This document shows positions 24,137-31,812 of a stretch of 36,537 nt of DNA, piece by piece. The translations under genes were made by a program, and so were the position numbers. This DNA is from Lachnospiraceae bacterium (GTDB lineage: Bacteria; Bacillota; Clostridia; Lachnospirales; Lachnospiraceae), in the NCBI GenBank assembly GCA_004557975.1, contig SFEV01000028.1, forward strand, positions 1 through 36,537. The letters run 5' to 3'. The notes beneath the pieces were generated by a model, which worked only from the letters and a program-made list of their open reading frames with translations, was not told the origin of the DNA and did no database searches. Position 1 is the first letter of the stretch. Every line of letters starts with the position of its first letter.

Positions 24137-24165
24137 TTTACATAATCTGGAAGTAACGATATAAT
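24137..24165 (+). promoter_or_regulatory. Promoter of the Rrf2-MBL operon
   Basis: TTTACA (24137-24142) and TATAAT (24160-24165) with 17 bp between. The leader to the ATG at 24248 includes AACTG-GAGGA-CAGTT (24209-24223), an inverted repeat that could be a self-regulation site. Confidence 0.68.
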
Positions 24166-24247
24166 CAGGACATAAACCGGGTTAAATTCCGGAATTCTGG
24201 AAATACTGAACTGGAGGACAGTTCTGTACGGGTAAAGGAGAATGAAT

Positions 24248-24682
24248 ATGAAAATTTCAACGAAAGGAAGATACGCCGTACGGCTGATGCTTGATCTGGC
24301 AATGAATGATTCAGGTGCGCCGATACGGCTGAAGGATGCCGCACGGAGGCAGGAGATTTCGGAAAAATATCTGGAACAGATTATCTCCATTCTGAATAAG
24401 GCAGGCTATGTACGCAGTATCCGTGGCCCACAGGGAGGCTACATACTGAAAAACAGACCGAAGGATTACACAGTGGGGATGATTCTGAGACTGACAGAAG
24501 GAAGCCTTGCTCCTGTGGATTGTGTGGAGATGGAAAAGGGAATGTGCGACCGGGAGAACGACTGTGTGACGAGAATTATCTGGACAAAGCTGAACGATGC
24601 GATCAATGATGTGGTGGACAATATTACGCTGGAGGATCTCGTTGAGTGGCAGAACGCAAAAGCAAATGATTATGTGATCTGA
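24248..24682 (+). CDS. Rrf2-family transcriptional regulator with three cysteines
   Basis: A 144-residue winged-helix regulator: MKISTKGRYAVRLMLDLAM, then the recognition region EISEKYLEQIISILNKAGYVRSIRGPQGGYIL, typical of Rrf2/IscR. Three cysteines in DCVEMEKGMCDRENDC (Cys92, Cys100, Cys106) lie where IscR binds its iron-sulphur cluster (spacing C-x7-C-x5-C here, C-x5-C-x5-C in IscR), so redox or iron sensing is likely. I start at 24248, seven bases after AAAGGAG. The ATG at 24242 is too close to that site. It leads an operon with the MBL-fold gene 18 bp downstream. Confidence 0.9.
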   Translation: MKISTKGRYAVRLMLDLAMNDSGAPIRLKDAARRQEISEKYLEQIISILNKAGYVRSIRGPQGGYILKNRPKDYTVGMILRLTEGSLAPVDCVEMEKGMCDRENDCVTRIIWTKLNDAINDVVDNITLEDLVEWQNAKANDYVI

Positions 24683-24700
24683 CCGGGGGAAGGAGAGCGC

Positions 24701-25543
24701 ATGAAAGTAACGTATCTGAACCACAGTGGATTCCTGGTGGAGTGGGAGCACTGCTTCTGGCTGTTCGACTACTATAAAGGAAATATCCCGGAGCTTGACA
24801 GGACAAAACACATTTTCGTCTTCTGCAGCCACAGCCACGGGGATCATTTTAATCCGGCCGTTTTTGCGCTGGCCATGGAATATCCGTCCGTGACGTATGT
24901 ATTTTCCAACCAGGTCCGCCGTGCATACAGGAAGCTGCAAAGAGACCCGCGGGGAATCCGTCTGTCGCAGGCACAGTATGGGCGCGTGTGTGGTATGGAG
25001 AATGAATGCGGGGAAGTACAAATCCCGGATGATACAGAGGCGGCAGAGAAGGGTACAGTGACAGTTCCGATCCCTGAAGTACTGTTTCTTCCGGTCAGGA
25101 CGGACACTGTACTCCGGGACGGGTCAGGAAACGACATATCCGTCCACACGCTCCAGTCGACGGACTGCGGCTGTGCCTTTGTGGTGAGATATATGGGAAA
25201 GACAGTATATCATGCCGGGGATCTGCACTGGTGGTCCTGGCCCGGTGAATCAGAAGCATGGAACAGGAAGATGACCTCTGATTATCAGAAAGAAATTCAG
25301 TATCTGGAGAATCAGAACATCGATCTTGCGTTTACACCCCTTGATCCGCGTCAGGAGAGTGCTTACGCGTGCGGGATGAACTATCTCCTGAAAAAGGTCC
25401 GTATCCGGGATGTATTTCCGATGCATTTCTGGGACAGCTTCGATGTGATTGACCGGTATCTGCGGGAAAATTCTGTGCCGGAAGGGACGACGCTGCACCG
25501 GCTGGTGAGAGACGGACAGAGTGTTTCGGTCGCAGAAGACTGA
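24701..25543 (+). CDS. Metallo-beta-lactamase-fold hydrolase
   Basis: A 280-residue MBL-fold protein. The metal motif HxHxDH is FCSHSHGDHF (His44, His46, Asp48, His49), then YHAGDLHWWSW provides the bridging Asp and PMHFWDSF the last His. There is an N-terminal YLNHSGFLVEW strand as in UlaG-like members. The substrate is unknown. The Trp-rich loop after the Asp is unusual and may form part of the pocket. It follows the Rrf2 gene with a strong GGGGAAGGAGAG site and is probably under its control. Confidence 0.87.
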   Translation: MKVTYLNHSGFLVEWEHCFWLFDYYKGNIPELDRTKHIFVFCSHSHGDHFNPAVFALAMEYPSVTYVFSNQVRRAYRKLQRDPRGIRLSQAQYGRVCGMENECGEVQIPDDTEAAEKGTVTVPIPEVLFLPVRTDTVLRDGSGNDISVHTLQSTDCGCAFVVRYMGKTVYHAGDLHWWSWPGESEAWNRKMTSDYQKEIQYLENQNIDLAFTPLDPRQESAYACGMNYLLKKVRIRDVFPMHFWDSFDVIDRYLRENSVPEGTTLHRLVRDGQSVSVAED

Positions 25544-25606
25544 TGTTTGGCCAGACAGTGCAATATATTTATCGGAGTATTTTGTCATATAAAGAGGAGG
25601 AAGAAC

Positions 25607-25978
25607 ATGAAATTCAGAATGTATCATGAAAACTATAATGTACTTGACTTAAAACGTTCCATGGAATTCTATGAGAAAGCCCTTGGCCTGAAGGAAGTCA
25701 GCCGCAAGGAGGCTGCGGACGGTTCTTTTATTATTGTATATATGGGAAATGATACGACAGATTTTCTGCTGGAGCTGACGTGGCTTCGTGACAGGACAGA
25801 GCCGTACAATCTGGGAGATGAGGAATTTCATCTTGCATTTGAGACCGATGATTTTGAATCGGCTCATAAACTGCACAGCGAGATGGGCTGTATCTGTTTT
25901 GAAAATGAAGCCATGGGGATCTACTTTATTCAGGATCCGGACGGATACTGGCTGGAGATTGTGCCGGTCCGCGGGTGA
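25607..25978 (+). CDS. Glyoxalase I-fold (VOC) protein, lactoylglutathione lyase-like
   Basis: A 123-residue VOC protein with two beta-alpha-beta-beta-beta units. The metal ligands of glyoxalase I have clear counterparts: His near residue 7 (MYHENYNV), Glu in LLELTWL, His in EFHLAFE and Glu in YWLEIVPV. RSMEFYEKALGLKE is the usual helix. Clostridial members of this size act on methylglyoxal adducts or related thiols. The ATG at 25607 has GAGGAGG at 25594-25600, whereas the frame start 60 bp earlier has none. Confidence 0.88.
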   Translation: MKFRMYHENYNVLDLKRSMEFYEKALGLKEVSRKEAADGSFIIVYMGNDTTDFLLELTWLRDRTEPYNLGDEEFHLAFETDDFESAHKLHSEMGCICFENEAMGIYFIQDPDGYWLEIVPVRG

Positions 25979-26001
25979 TGAGCGTTTGACAGGAGGAGTC
26001 A

Positions 26002-27018
26002 GTGAAAAGAATTTTAATGATCAGTACCGGCGGTACTCTGGCGTCATCGCACAGTGACAACGGACTTTCTCCTGGTCTGCACGGTCATGACATTCTGGAC
26101 AGGATTTCAGGGCTGACAGGTGGATTTCAGGTGGATCAGGAGGAGCTGTTTATGCTGGACAGCTCCAATATGCAGCCGGAGGAATGGTCCCAGATCGCAC
26201 AGTGTGTGTATGACCGGCGCAGCAGATATGACGGAATTGTGATTATCCATGGGACAGATACGCTCGCGTATACGGCCAGTGCTCTGTCCTTCGCGCTTCA
26301 GCAGATCGAGATACCGGTGGTTCTGACAGGAAGCCAGGTGTCGATTGAAAATCCTATCGCGGATGCGACGGAAAACTGCCGTGCGGCGCTTCATATGGCG
26401 GCCAGCGGCTGTCCCGGAGTCTATGTGGCATTTAACCGCAAGATCATTATGGGGACACGTGCCAGCAAGGTGAGGACGAGAAGCTTTGACGCTTTTGAAA
26501 GTATAGATTATCCGTATGCGGCGAGAATCAACAGCAGCGGTCTGGTGGTGAATCCTGCAATTTCGCCGCACCGGGGCGGTTCCTGTATTCTGCAGAACAG
26601 ATTTTGTACAGACATTTTTTTATTAAAGCTGTTCCCTGGTATATCACCGGACATTTTTGATCATCTGAAAGCAATGGGAATCCGTGGCGTCTACGTGGAG
26701 GCATTTGGTATCGGAGGTCTGCCGTTCTGGAAGCGTAATCTGACAGAGGCGATCGGGCGGGCCGTTGCGGATGGTATGACAGTGGCGGTCGGCAGTCAGT
26801 GCCTGTATGAAGGCAGTGATTTTTCTGTGTATGAGGTTGGACGTCAGGTACTGGACTGCGGTGTGATTGAGACTGGAAATATGACTACCGAGGCAGCTGT
26901 CACAAAGCTGATGTGGGCGCTGGGGCAGTACAGCGACCGGGAACAGGTGCGTAAAGTGATGAAAACAAGCCTGCTGGGGGAGATCGGAAATACGGTCAAC
27001 TGGAATACAGGAAAATAG
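26002..27018 (+). CDS. ansA: Type I L-asparaginase
   Basis: A 338-residue cytoplasmic asparaginase that converts L-asparagine to aspartate and ammonia. The first catalytic Thr is Thr12 in MISTGGTLAS, and the second block is VIIHGTDTLAYTASAL (Thr85, Asp86). ALSFAL.....PVVLTGSQ and the C-terminal SQCLYEGSDFSVYEVG and GNMTTEAAVTKLMWAL blocks are in place. The start is the GTG at 26002, five bases after AGGAGG. It lies 23 bp after the VOC gene and 35 bp before the tRNA deacylase gene, in a plus-strand run of amino-acid-handling genes. Confidence 0.92.
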   Translation: MKRILMISTGGTLASSHSDNGLSPGLHGHDILDRISGLTGGFQVDQEELFMLDSSNMQPEEWSQIAQCVYDRRSRYDGIVIIHGTDTLAYTASALSFALQQIEIPVVLTGSQVSIENPIADATENCRAALHMAASGCPGVYVAFNRKIIMGTRASKVRTRSFDAFESIDYPYAARINSSGLVVNPAISPHRGGSCILQNRFCTDIFLLKLFPGISPDIFDHLKAMGIRGVYVEAFGIGGLPFWKRNLTEAIGRAVADGMTVAVGSQCLYEGSDFSVYEVGRQVLDCGVIETGNMTTEAAVTKLMWALGQYSDREQVRKVMKTSLLGEIGNTVNWNTGK

Positions 27019-27053
27019 GAAATAAGGAAGTAAGGGACGGGAAAGGAGGCATT

Positions 27054-27587
27054 ATGGACATTTATCACGAGCGGCCAAAGGACTGCAGCGACAGGCTTCC
27101 CAGGGAGGTAGCCGTATATGACCTGCTTGACCGGCTGGAGATCCCGTATGAGCGCGTGGATCATCATGCGATGATGACGATATCGCAGTGTCAGGAGGTG
27201 GATGAGACTCTTGACATCCATATCTGCAAGAATCTGTTCCTGTGCAATCCGCAGAAGACGCAGTTTTATCTGCTGATGATGCAGGGCAATAAAAAATTTG
27301 TGACGAAAGAGGTGTCGCGGCAGATTCATTCCCCGCGGCTTTCCTTTGCGAATGAGAGTTATATGGAGGAGTATCTGAATATTCTTCCGGGTTCCGTAAG
27401 CGTTATGGGGCTGATGAACGATACGGAAAATCATGTGCAGCTTCTGATCGACCGGGATGTGGCACGGTCAGAGTATCTGGGCTGTCATCCGTGCGTCAAT
27501 ACATCCAGTCTGAAGCTGCGCACGGAGGATGTTCTGGAGAAATTTCTTCCGCACGTACATCATGATTACCGCGTAGTAGATGTGTAG
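27054..27587 (+). CDS. ProX/YbaK-type prolyl-tRNA editing deacylase
   Basis: A 177-residue free-standing editing domain of the INS/YbaK superfamily, which hydrolyses mischarged Ala- or Cys-tRNA(Pro). Landmarks are KNLFLCNPQKTQFYLLMM, GNKKFVTKEVSRQIHSPRLSFA, GSVSVMGLMNDTENHVQLLIDRDV and LGCHPCVNTSSLKL. The catalytic-type Lys is in CKNLFL. AAAGGAGG precedes the ATG. In Clostridia this type (PrdX/ProX) is often near amino-acid fermentation genes, as here beside asparaginase and serine dehydratase. The exact mischarged substrate is not determinable from sequence. Confidence 0.87.
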   Translation: MDIYHERPKDCSDRLPREVAVYDLLDRLEIPYERVDHHAMMTISQCQEVDETLDIHICKNLFLCNPQKTQFYLLMMQGNKKFVTKEVSRQIHSPRLSFANESYMEEYLNILPGSVSVMGLMNDTENHVQLLIDRDVARSEYLGCHPCVNTSSLKLRTEDVLEKFLPHVHHDYRVVDV

Positions 27588-27606
27588 AGCTGCTTCAGGA
27601 GGAAAT

Positions 27607-28272
27607 ATGTATATTTTTGATATTTTAGGTCCTGTGATGGTGGGACCGTCCAGTTCCCACACGGCGGGAGCTGGACGCATCGGCTGCACGGCGGCCGCGC
27701 TGCTGGGAGAACGTGTGGCGGAGGCGAAGATCGGCCTGCACGGGTCCTTTGCAGCTACAGGAAAAGGCCATGGGACGGATCGCGCTCTTGTTGCCGGGCT
27801 GCTCGGCATGCGCCCGGATGATATGCGGATCCCGGAGAGCTTTGAAATTGCCCGCAGAGAGCAGATGAAATTTGAAATTTGTGAGATGCAGATATCGGGA
27901 GCGCATCCTAATACGGCGTATCTGAAAATCAAAGGAGAGAGCGGCAAGGTGCTTGAGATGGAGGCCGCTTCTGTCGGAGGAGGCCGCATCCGGATCAGCA
28001 GGCTGGACGGAATCGATGTGAGCTGCTCAGGGGACAAGCCGACGCTGATTCTGAATAATGTGGATCAACCCGGATTTGTAGCCGGTGTGACCACACTTCT
28101 GGCGCAGAATTCCGTAAACATTGCGACGATGAACCTGTACCGCGATAAACGCGGCGGAAATGCTGTTACGGTGATTGAATCAGATCAGGAAATTCCGGAG
28201 AAAATAATACAGGAAATGAAAATGGTACCTGGACTGCTGAAGGTAACGTATCTGAAAGGCGGGGATGTTTAA
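27607..28272 (+). CDS. sdaAB: L-serine dehydratase, beta subunit
   Basis: A 221-residue beta subunit of the iron-sulphur L-serine dehydratase, which deaminates serine to pyruvate. It starts MYIFDILGPVMVGPSSSHTAGAGR with the PSSSHTAG block, then LHGSFAATGKGHGTDRAL, and ends with an ACT domain (PTLILNNVDQPGFVAGVTTLLAQNSVNIATMN), likely the serine or effector site. The ATG at 27607 follows AGGAGG. A start 27 bp earlier adds residues foreign to the family. It is coupled to the alpha-subunit gene by a TAATG overlap at 28270-28274. Confidence 0.95.
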   Translation: MYIFDILGPVMVGPSSSHTAGAGRIGCTAAALLGERVAEAKIGLHGSFAATGKGHGTDRALVAGLLGMRPDDMRIPESFEIARREQMKFEICEMQISGAHPNTAYLKIKGESGKVLEMEAASVGGGRIRISRLDGIDVSCSGDKPTLILNNVDQPGFVAGVTTLLAQNSVNIATMNLYRDKRGGNAVTVIESDQEIPEKIIQEMKMVPGLLKVTYLKGGDV

Positions 28273-29129
28273 TGGCGTATCGGTCACTGCAGGAAATTAC
28301 GGAGGCTGCCGGGAAACAGCAGGTGCCGTTCTGGCGGGCGGTCCTTCTGGATGATATGCAGGAGCGTACGGTTTCTGAGGAGGAATCCATCCACATGATG
28401 CACAATATGTGGAGCGCCATGCTGGATGCCGGGGCGGCTTATGACGGAACACTGCGTTCCGGAAGCGGTCTTGTGGGAGGCATGGGACAACAGATGGAGG
28501 AATACAGAAGACAGGGCAATACGCTCTGCGGCGACTTTGTAGCCAGGGTCATTCAGACGGCGCTTCAGATGGGAGAGTCCAATGCCTGTATGAAGAGGAT
28601 TGTGGCGGCGCCGACGGCCGGTGCATGCGGTGTGCTTCCGGCAGTTCTGATTGCTCTGTATCAGGATGGGCGGATCTCGGATGAAATGGCGGTGGAAAGT
28701 CTGTATGTGGCAGCCGGAATCGGCCAGGTCATTGCGGAGCGCGCGTTTATTGCAGGCGCTGCAGGAGGATGTCAGGCAGAAGTTGGATCGGCTTCGGCCA
28801 TGGCTTCCGGTGCTCTCGTCCACCTCGGGGGAGGCACCTCTGAACAGATCATACACGCGGCCGGCATGGCGCTGAAAAATCTCCTGGGTCTGGTCTGCGA
28901 TCCCGTAGCCGGACTCGTGGAAATACCATGTGTCAAACGAAATGTGGCAGGCGCCGTGAACGCCCTGGCATGTGCAGACATGGCTCTGGCAGGCATCACC
29001 AGCCGGATTCCTCCGGATCAGGTGATCGATGCCATGAAGGAAATCGGAGAGACCATGCATGTGTCTCTGCGGGAGACTGGGGAAGGCGGAGTGGCAAACT
29101 CCCCCTGGGCAAGAGACCTGAGGCTGTAA
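28272..29129 (+). CDS. sdaAA: L-serine dehydratase, alpha subunit
   Basis: A 285-residue alpha subunit carrying the catalytic 4Fe-4S cluster. AAPTAGACGVLPAVLIAL, AAGGCQAEVGSASAMAS and LGLVCDPVAGLVEIPC supply the cluster cysteines and the substrate loop, with RNVAGAVNALACADMAL after them. The C-terminal ETGEGGVANSPWARDL is the usual end. Translation is coupled to sdaAB. Together the two subunits give serine-based pyruvate formation, an important fermentation step in Clostridia. It is convergent with the AraC gene 53 bp away. Confidence 0.95.
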   Translation: MAYRSLQEITEAAGKQQVPFWRAVLLDDMQERTVSEEESIHMMHNMWSAMLDAGAAYDGTLRSGSGLVGGMGQQMEEYRRQGNTLCGDFVARVIQTALQMGESNACMKRIVAAPTAGACGVLPAVLIALYQDGRISDEMAVESLYVAAGIGQVIAERAFIAGAAGGCQAEVGSASAMASGALVHLGGGTSEQIIHAAGMALKNLLGLVCDPVAGLVEIPCVKRNVAGAVNALACADMALAGITSRIPPDQVIDAMKEIGETMHVSLRETGEGGVANSPWARDLRL

Positions 29130-29182
29130 TTTCTCAGTCCGTTTTCACTGCGGTCTGTTTGCAGGAATGCTGGGGAACAGTA

Positions 29183-30079
29183 TCATTGTCTGCGGGAATT
29201 GCTCCTGTATTCCGTGGGCGTACAGCCTGTTACTTTGCGGAAGGTTTTCGTGAAGTAGCTGGGACTCTCAAAGCCGCAGCGGCTGCTGATTTCGAGAACA
29301 GACATATCGCCCTCCCGCAGCAGCGCACAGGCGCGGGCAATGCGGTAGCGGATCAGATACTGAATCGGAGAGAGCTGCAGCATATTTTTGAAACAGCGCA
29401 GACACTCACGCTCGCAGATGCTGGCATGAGCCGCAAGCTCTGCCACTGTGACCGGGTGCGCATAATTTTCCTGGAGGTACAGAAGCATCTGTTTGATCCG
29501 TTCGTGTTCTGAAGAATTTGGCGGACACGATTCATTGGACGGCGCTTCGCTGTAGCAGTACAGATCGAACAGAAGCTCTGAAAGAAGACTCCTGACAGAG
29601 AATTCATAGCCCTCCGGCTTGTTCTGACAAAGCCGGGCGGCTTTTTTTATTTTCTCCAGAAGTTCTCCGTGCCAGGCAGCATTTTTTCGCAGTACCAGCA
29701 TCTGCGGTGCATCCGGCTCCAGAAGCCGCCTGATGTATTTTTTATAGAAGACGCTGTCCTCTGTGCCGTAGATGAGCCGTCCATGGAATACAAGGTCACT
29801 TTTCTGACACGTGTTTTCAACGGAGATATCCGTACCGTGCAGCGTCCCGGAGTTCAGGAAAATGCCGTCGCCGGCATTCAGGACAATGCGTCCCTGGGGT
29901 GTATTGTAACAGATGCTTCCATGATGTACGACAGCGCATTCAAATTCATCGTGCCAGTGCCACGGAACCTGGCTGCCGTGAAAAACACTGTAAAAGGCAC
30001 ATGGAAATTCAGAAGTGCCATGCTGTTTGATCTCCTGTCCGTTGACTGCAATGACTACAGGGGTGAAGGCTGGTTTCAT
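29183..30079 (-). CDS. AraC-family regulator with an N-terminal cupin domain
   Basis: A 298-residue regulator. The N-terminal 150 residues form a cupin (VPWHWHDEFECAVVHHGS, then LNAGDGIFLNSGTLHG) that probably binds a sugar or small ligand. The last 100 residues are the AraC double HTH (VTVAELAAHASICERECLRCFK and VLEISSRCGFESPSYFTKTFRKVTGCTPTEY). I prefer the ATG at 30079, 12 bases after AAAGGA, over the ATG at 30091 that abuts it. Both are possible. The region upstream contains direct repeats that look like operators, which argues against longer starts. It is divergent from a MATE gene and probably controls it. Confidence 0.88.
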   Translation of the reverse strand: MKPAFTPVVIAVNGQEIKQHGTSEFPCAFYSVFHGSQVPWHWHDEFECAVVHHGSICYNTPQGRIVLNAGDGIFLNSGTLHGTDISVENTCQKSDLVFHGRLIYGTEDSVFYKKYIRRLLEPDAPQMLVLRKNAAWHGELLEKIKKAARLCQNKPEGYEFSVRSLLSELLFDLYCYSEAPSNESCPPNSSEHERIKQMLLYLQENYAHPVTVAELAAHASICERECLRCFKNMLQLSPIQYLIRYRIARACALLREGDMSVLEISSRCGFESPSYFTKTFRKVTGCTPTEYRSNSRRQ

Positions 30080-30104
30080 AAATCGTATCATTCCTTTGAT
30101 GTCG

Positions 30105-30157
30105 GTTTTGTTATAGTATACAGCCGTTTTGTTATAGAAACAATCCTGAAATATCAT
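30105..30157. promoter_or_regulatory. Divergent araC/MATE promoters with 21-bp-spaced direct repeats
   Basis: GTTTTGTTATAG occurs at 30105-30116 and again, identical, at 30126-30137, exactly 21 bp (two helical turns) apart, as expected for the two HTHs of AraC proteins. For the MATE gene, TTGTTA (30129-30134) and TATCAT (30152-30157) at 17 bp form a promoter whose -35 lies inside the second repeat. For the araC gene, the minus-strand TTGTTT (30138-30143) and TATACT (30115-30120) at 17 bp form a promoter crossed by both repeats. Confidence 0.62.
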
Positions 30158-30217
30158 TAATATTACAGAAGCTAATAAATGATCCGAAGGGGAAATACAA
30201 CAGGGGAGGCTCGATTC

Positions 30218-31615
30218 ATGACAAAGAATCTGACAGAGGGAAGACCGCTGCGTCTGATTATCGGTTTTGCGATACCGATGTTTCTCGGTATGCTTTTTCA
30301 GCAGTTTTACAGCATGGTGGATACGGTTATAGTAGGAAAATTTCTCGGTGTGGAGCAGCTGGCCGGAGTGGGAGCCACTGGCCCTCTGAATTTTATGGTG
30401 ATTGGGTTCTGTACCGGTCTTTGCAGCGGATTTGCAATTCCGGTGGCACAGAAATTCGGTGCAGGGGAGGAGTCTGAGCTTCGCAGATACGTGGCAAACT
30501 GCATGTGGCTTTGCATCGCTTTTTCTGCTGTGCTGACGATTGTCGTGGTGGCACTGTGCCGTCTGATTCTTGTGGCATTAAATACGCCGTCCAATATATT
30601 TGATTACGCATATGTGTATATTGTTATTATTTTTGCCGGTATTCCGTGTACGATCCTGTACAATGTACTTGCCGCAATTATCCGTTCCCTCGGCGACAGC
30701 AGGACTCCGGTGATCTTTCTTGCCGTGTCCTCCGGAATCAATATTGTTCTGGACCTGGTATTTATCGTTGTATTTCGCATGGGAGTGGAAGGACCGGCAC
30801 TGGCGACTGTGATCTCCCAGGGAGTTTCCGGTGTCATCTGTCTGTGGTACGTGAGGGAAAAATTTGAAATTCTGAAAATGTCCAGGGAAGAGCTGAGACC
30901 ACGCAGCAGTTACATGTATAAGCTCTGCTACATGGGGATCCCCATGGGCCTGCAGTATTCTGTGACGGCGATCGGCTCCCTCATCATTCAGTCTGCCATC
31001 AACAGCTTCGGTTCCAGCGCCGTGGCAGGTGTCACAGCAGCGCAGAAGATCAGTATGTTTATCACATGCCCGGTGGAATCTCTCGGCGCGACAATGGCTC
31101 CGTACAGCGGACAGAATATGGGTGCGGGAAAGCTGGAGCGTATTAAGAGCGGTGTCATTGCAGCGTCACTGTGCGGCTTTGCAGCATCTGCCGTGCTCTT
31201 TGGTGTTGTGGCGCTGTTTGGAAAACAGCTTCCGATGCTGTTCCTTGACGAGGCAGATGAGCAGGTAATCGGGTACGCATATCAGTTCCTTCTGACTGCT
31301 TCTTCCGGGTATTGCCTGCTGACTCTCGTAAATGTGGTGCGATTCTCCATCCAGGGCATGGGCTTTTCCGTATTTGCTGTCACCTCCGGTGTGCTGGAAA
31401 TGTGTGCAAGAGGCCTTGCCGGAACGGTGCTGGTGAGCCGGATCGGATTTACCGCCATCTGTATGGCACACGTGATGGCATGGATTTTTGCGGATACATT
31501 CCTGATTCCTGCATTTTTCTACTGCTACAATAAGCTGAAAAAACGTCATGATGCGGAGGAAACAGCGAATAAGCAGGTGTTGTGCCGCCGTGTGGCAGGT
31601 GCCGCTGCAAAATAA
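30218..31615 (+). CDS. MATE-family multidrug/metabolite exporter (first copy)
   Basis: A 465-residue, 12-span MATE exporter coupling substrate efflux to Na+ or H+. It opens EGRPLRLIIGFAIPMFLGMLFQQFYSMVDTVIVGKFLG and has the internal repeat beginning YMGIPMGLQYSVTAIGSLIIQ. Typical MATE landmarks are NVLAAIIRSLGDSRTP and GQNMGAGK. The start is the ATG at 30218, eight bases after GGGGAGG. The GTG/ATG candidates upstream lack a site. It is divergent from the cupin-AraC gene, with repeats between them suggesting inducible expression. The substrate is unknown. Confidence 0.93.
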   Translation: MTKNLTEGRPLRLIIGFAIPMFLGMLFQQFYSMVDTVIVGKFLGVEQLAGVGATGPLNFMVIGFCTGLCSGFAIPVAQKFGAGEESELRRYVANCMWLCIAFSAVLTIVVVALCRLILVALNTPSNIFDYAYVYIVIIFAGIPCTILYNVLAAIIRSLGDSRTPVIFLAVSSGINIVLDLVFIVVFRMGVEGPALATVISQGVSGVICLWYVREKFEILKMSREELRPRSSYMYKLCYMGIPMGLQYSVTAIGSLIIQSAINSFGSSAVAGVTAAQKISMFITCPVESLGATMAPYSGQNMGAGKLERIKSGVIAASLCGFAASAVLFGVVALFGKQLPMLFLDEADEQVIGYAYQFLLTASSGYCLLTLVNVVRFSIQGMGFSVFAVTSGVLEMCARGLAGTVLVSRIGFTAICMAHVMAWIFADTFLIPAFFYCYNKLKKRHDAEETANKQVLCRRVAGAAAK

Positions 31616-31677
31616 ACAATCGTACAATTCTTCCCTGTTTTTTTAAAAAAGCGGAAATGAATTCGGCAGAACGCCCT

Positions 31678-31706
31678 TTGATTTTTTACAGCATAAAAGT
31701 TATAAT
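31678..31706 (+). promoter_or_regulatory. Promoter of the second MATE gene
   Basis: TTGATT (31678-31683) and a perfect TATAAT (31701-31706), spaced 17 bp. Transcription would start near 31713, about 100 nt before the ATG at 31813, and pass through the terminator-like hairpin at 31725-31760. Confidence 0.68.
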
Positions 31707-31724
31707 ACAGACATCGTGTAGCGA

Positions 31725-31760
31725 AAGCGTAAGTCCAGATCCCGGACCTGCGCTTTTTTT
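31725..31760 (+). terminator. Terminator-like hairpin in the MATE leader (candidate attenuator)
   Basis: AAGCGTAAGTCC (31725-31736) pairs with GGACCTGCGCTT (31744-31755) at 11 of 12 positions around a 7-base loop and runs into seven T (31754-31760), a full intrinsic terminator. It lies between the promoter and the gene. TTACGC at 31780-31785 is complementary to GCGTAA (31727-31732) in the 5' arm, giving a possible competing fold. It could alternatively be the late terminator of the upstream MATE gene. Confidence 0.65.
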
Positions 31761-31812
31761 CTGCACAAAAATCTTTTATTTACGCGACAGAACAGTTCAG
31801 GAGGTAAAAAAA

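Noticed and set aside
30092..30157. An N-terminal extension of the first AraC protein (containing YNKTAVYYNKTD) up to 30157.
   Set aside because: The repeated peptide comes from the 12-bp DNA direct repeats in the promoter region, and the extension lacks a ribosome site.
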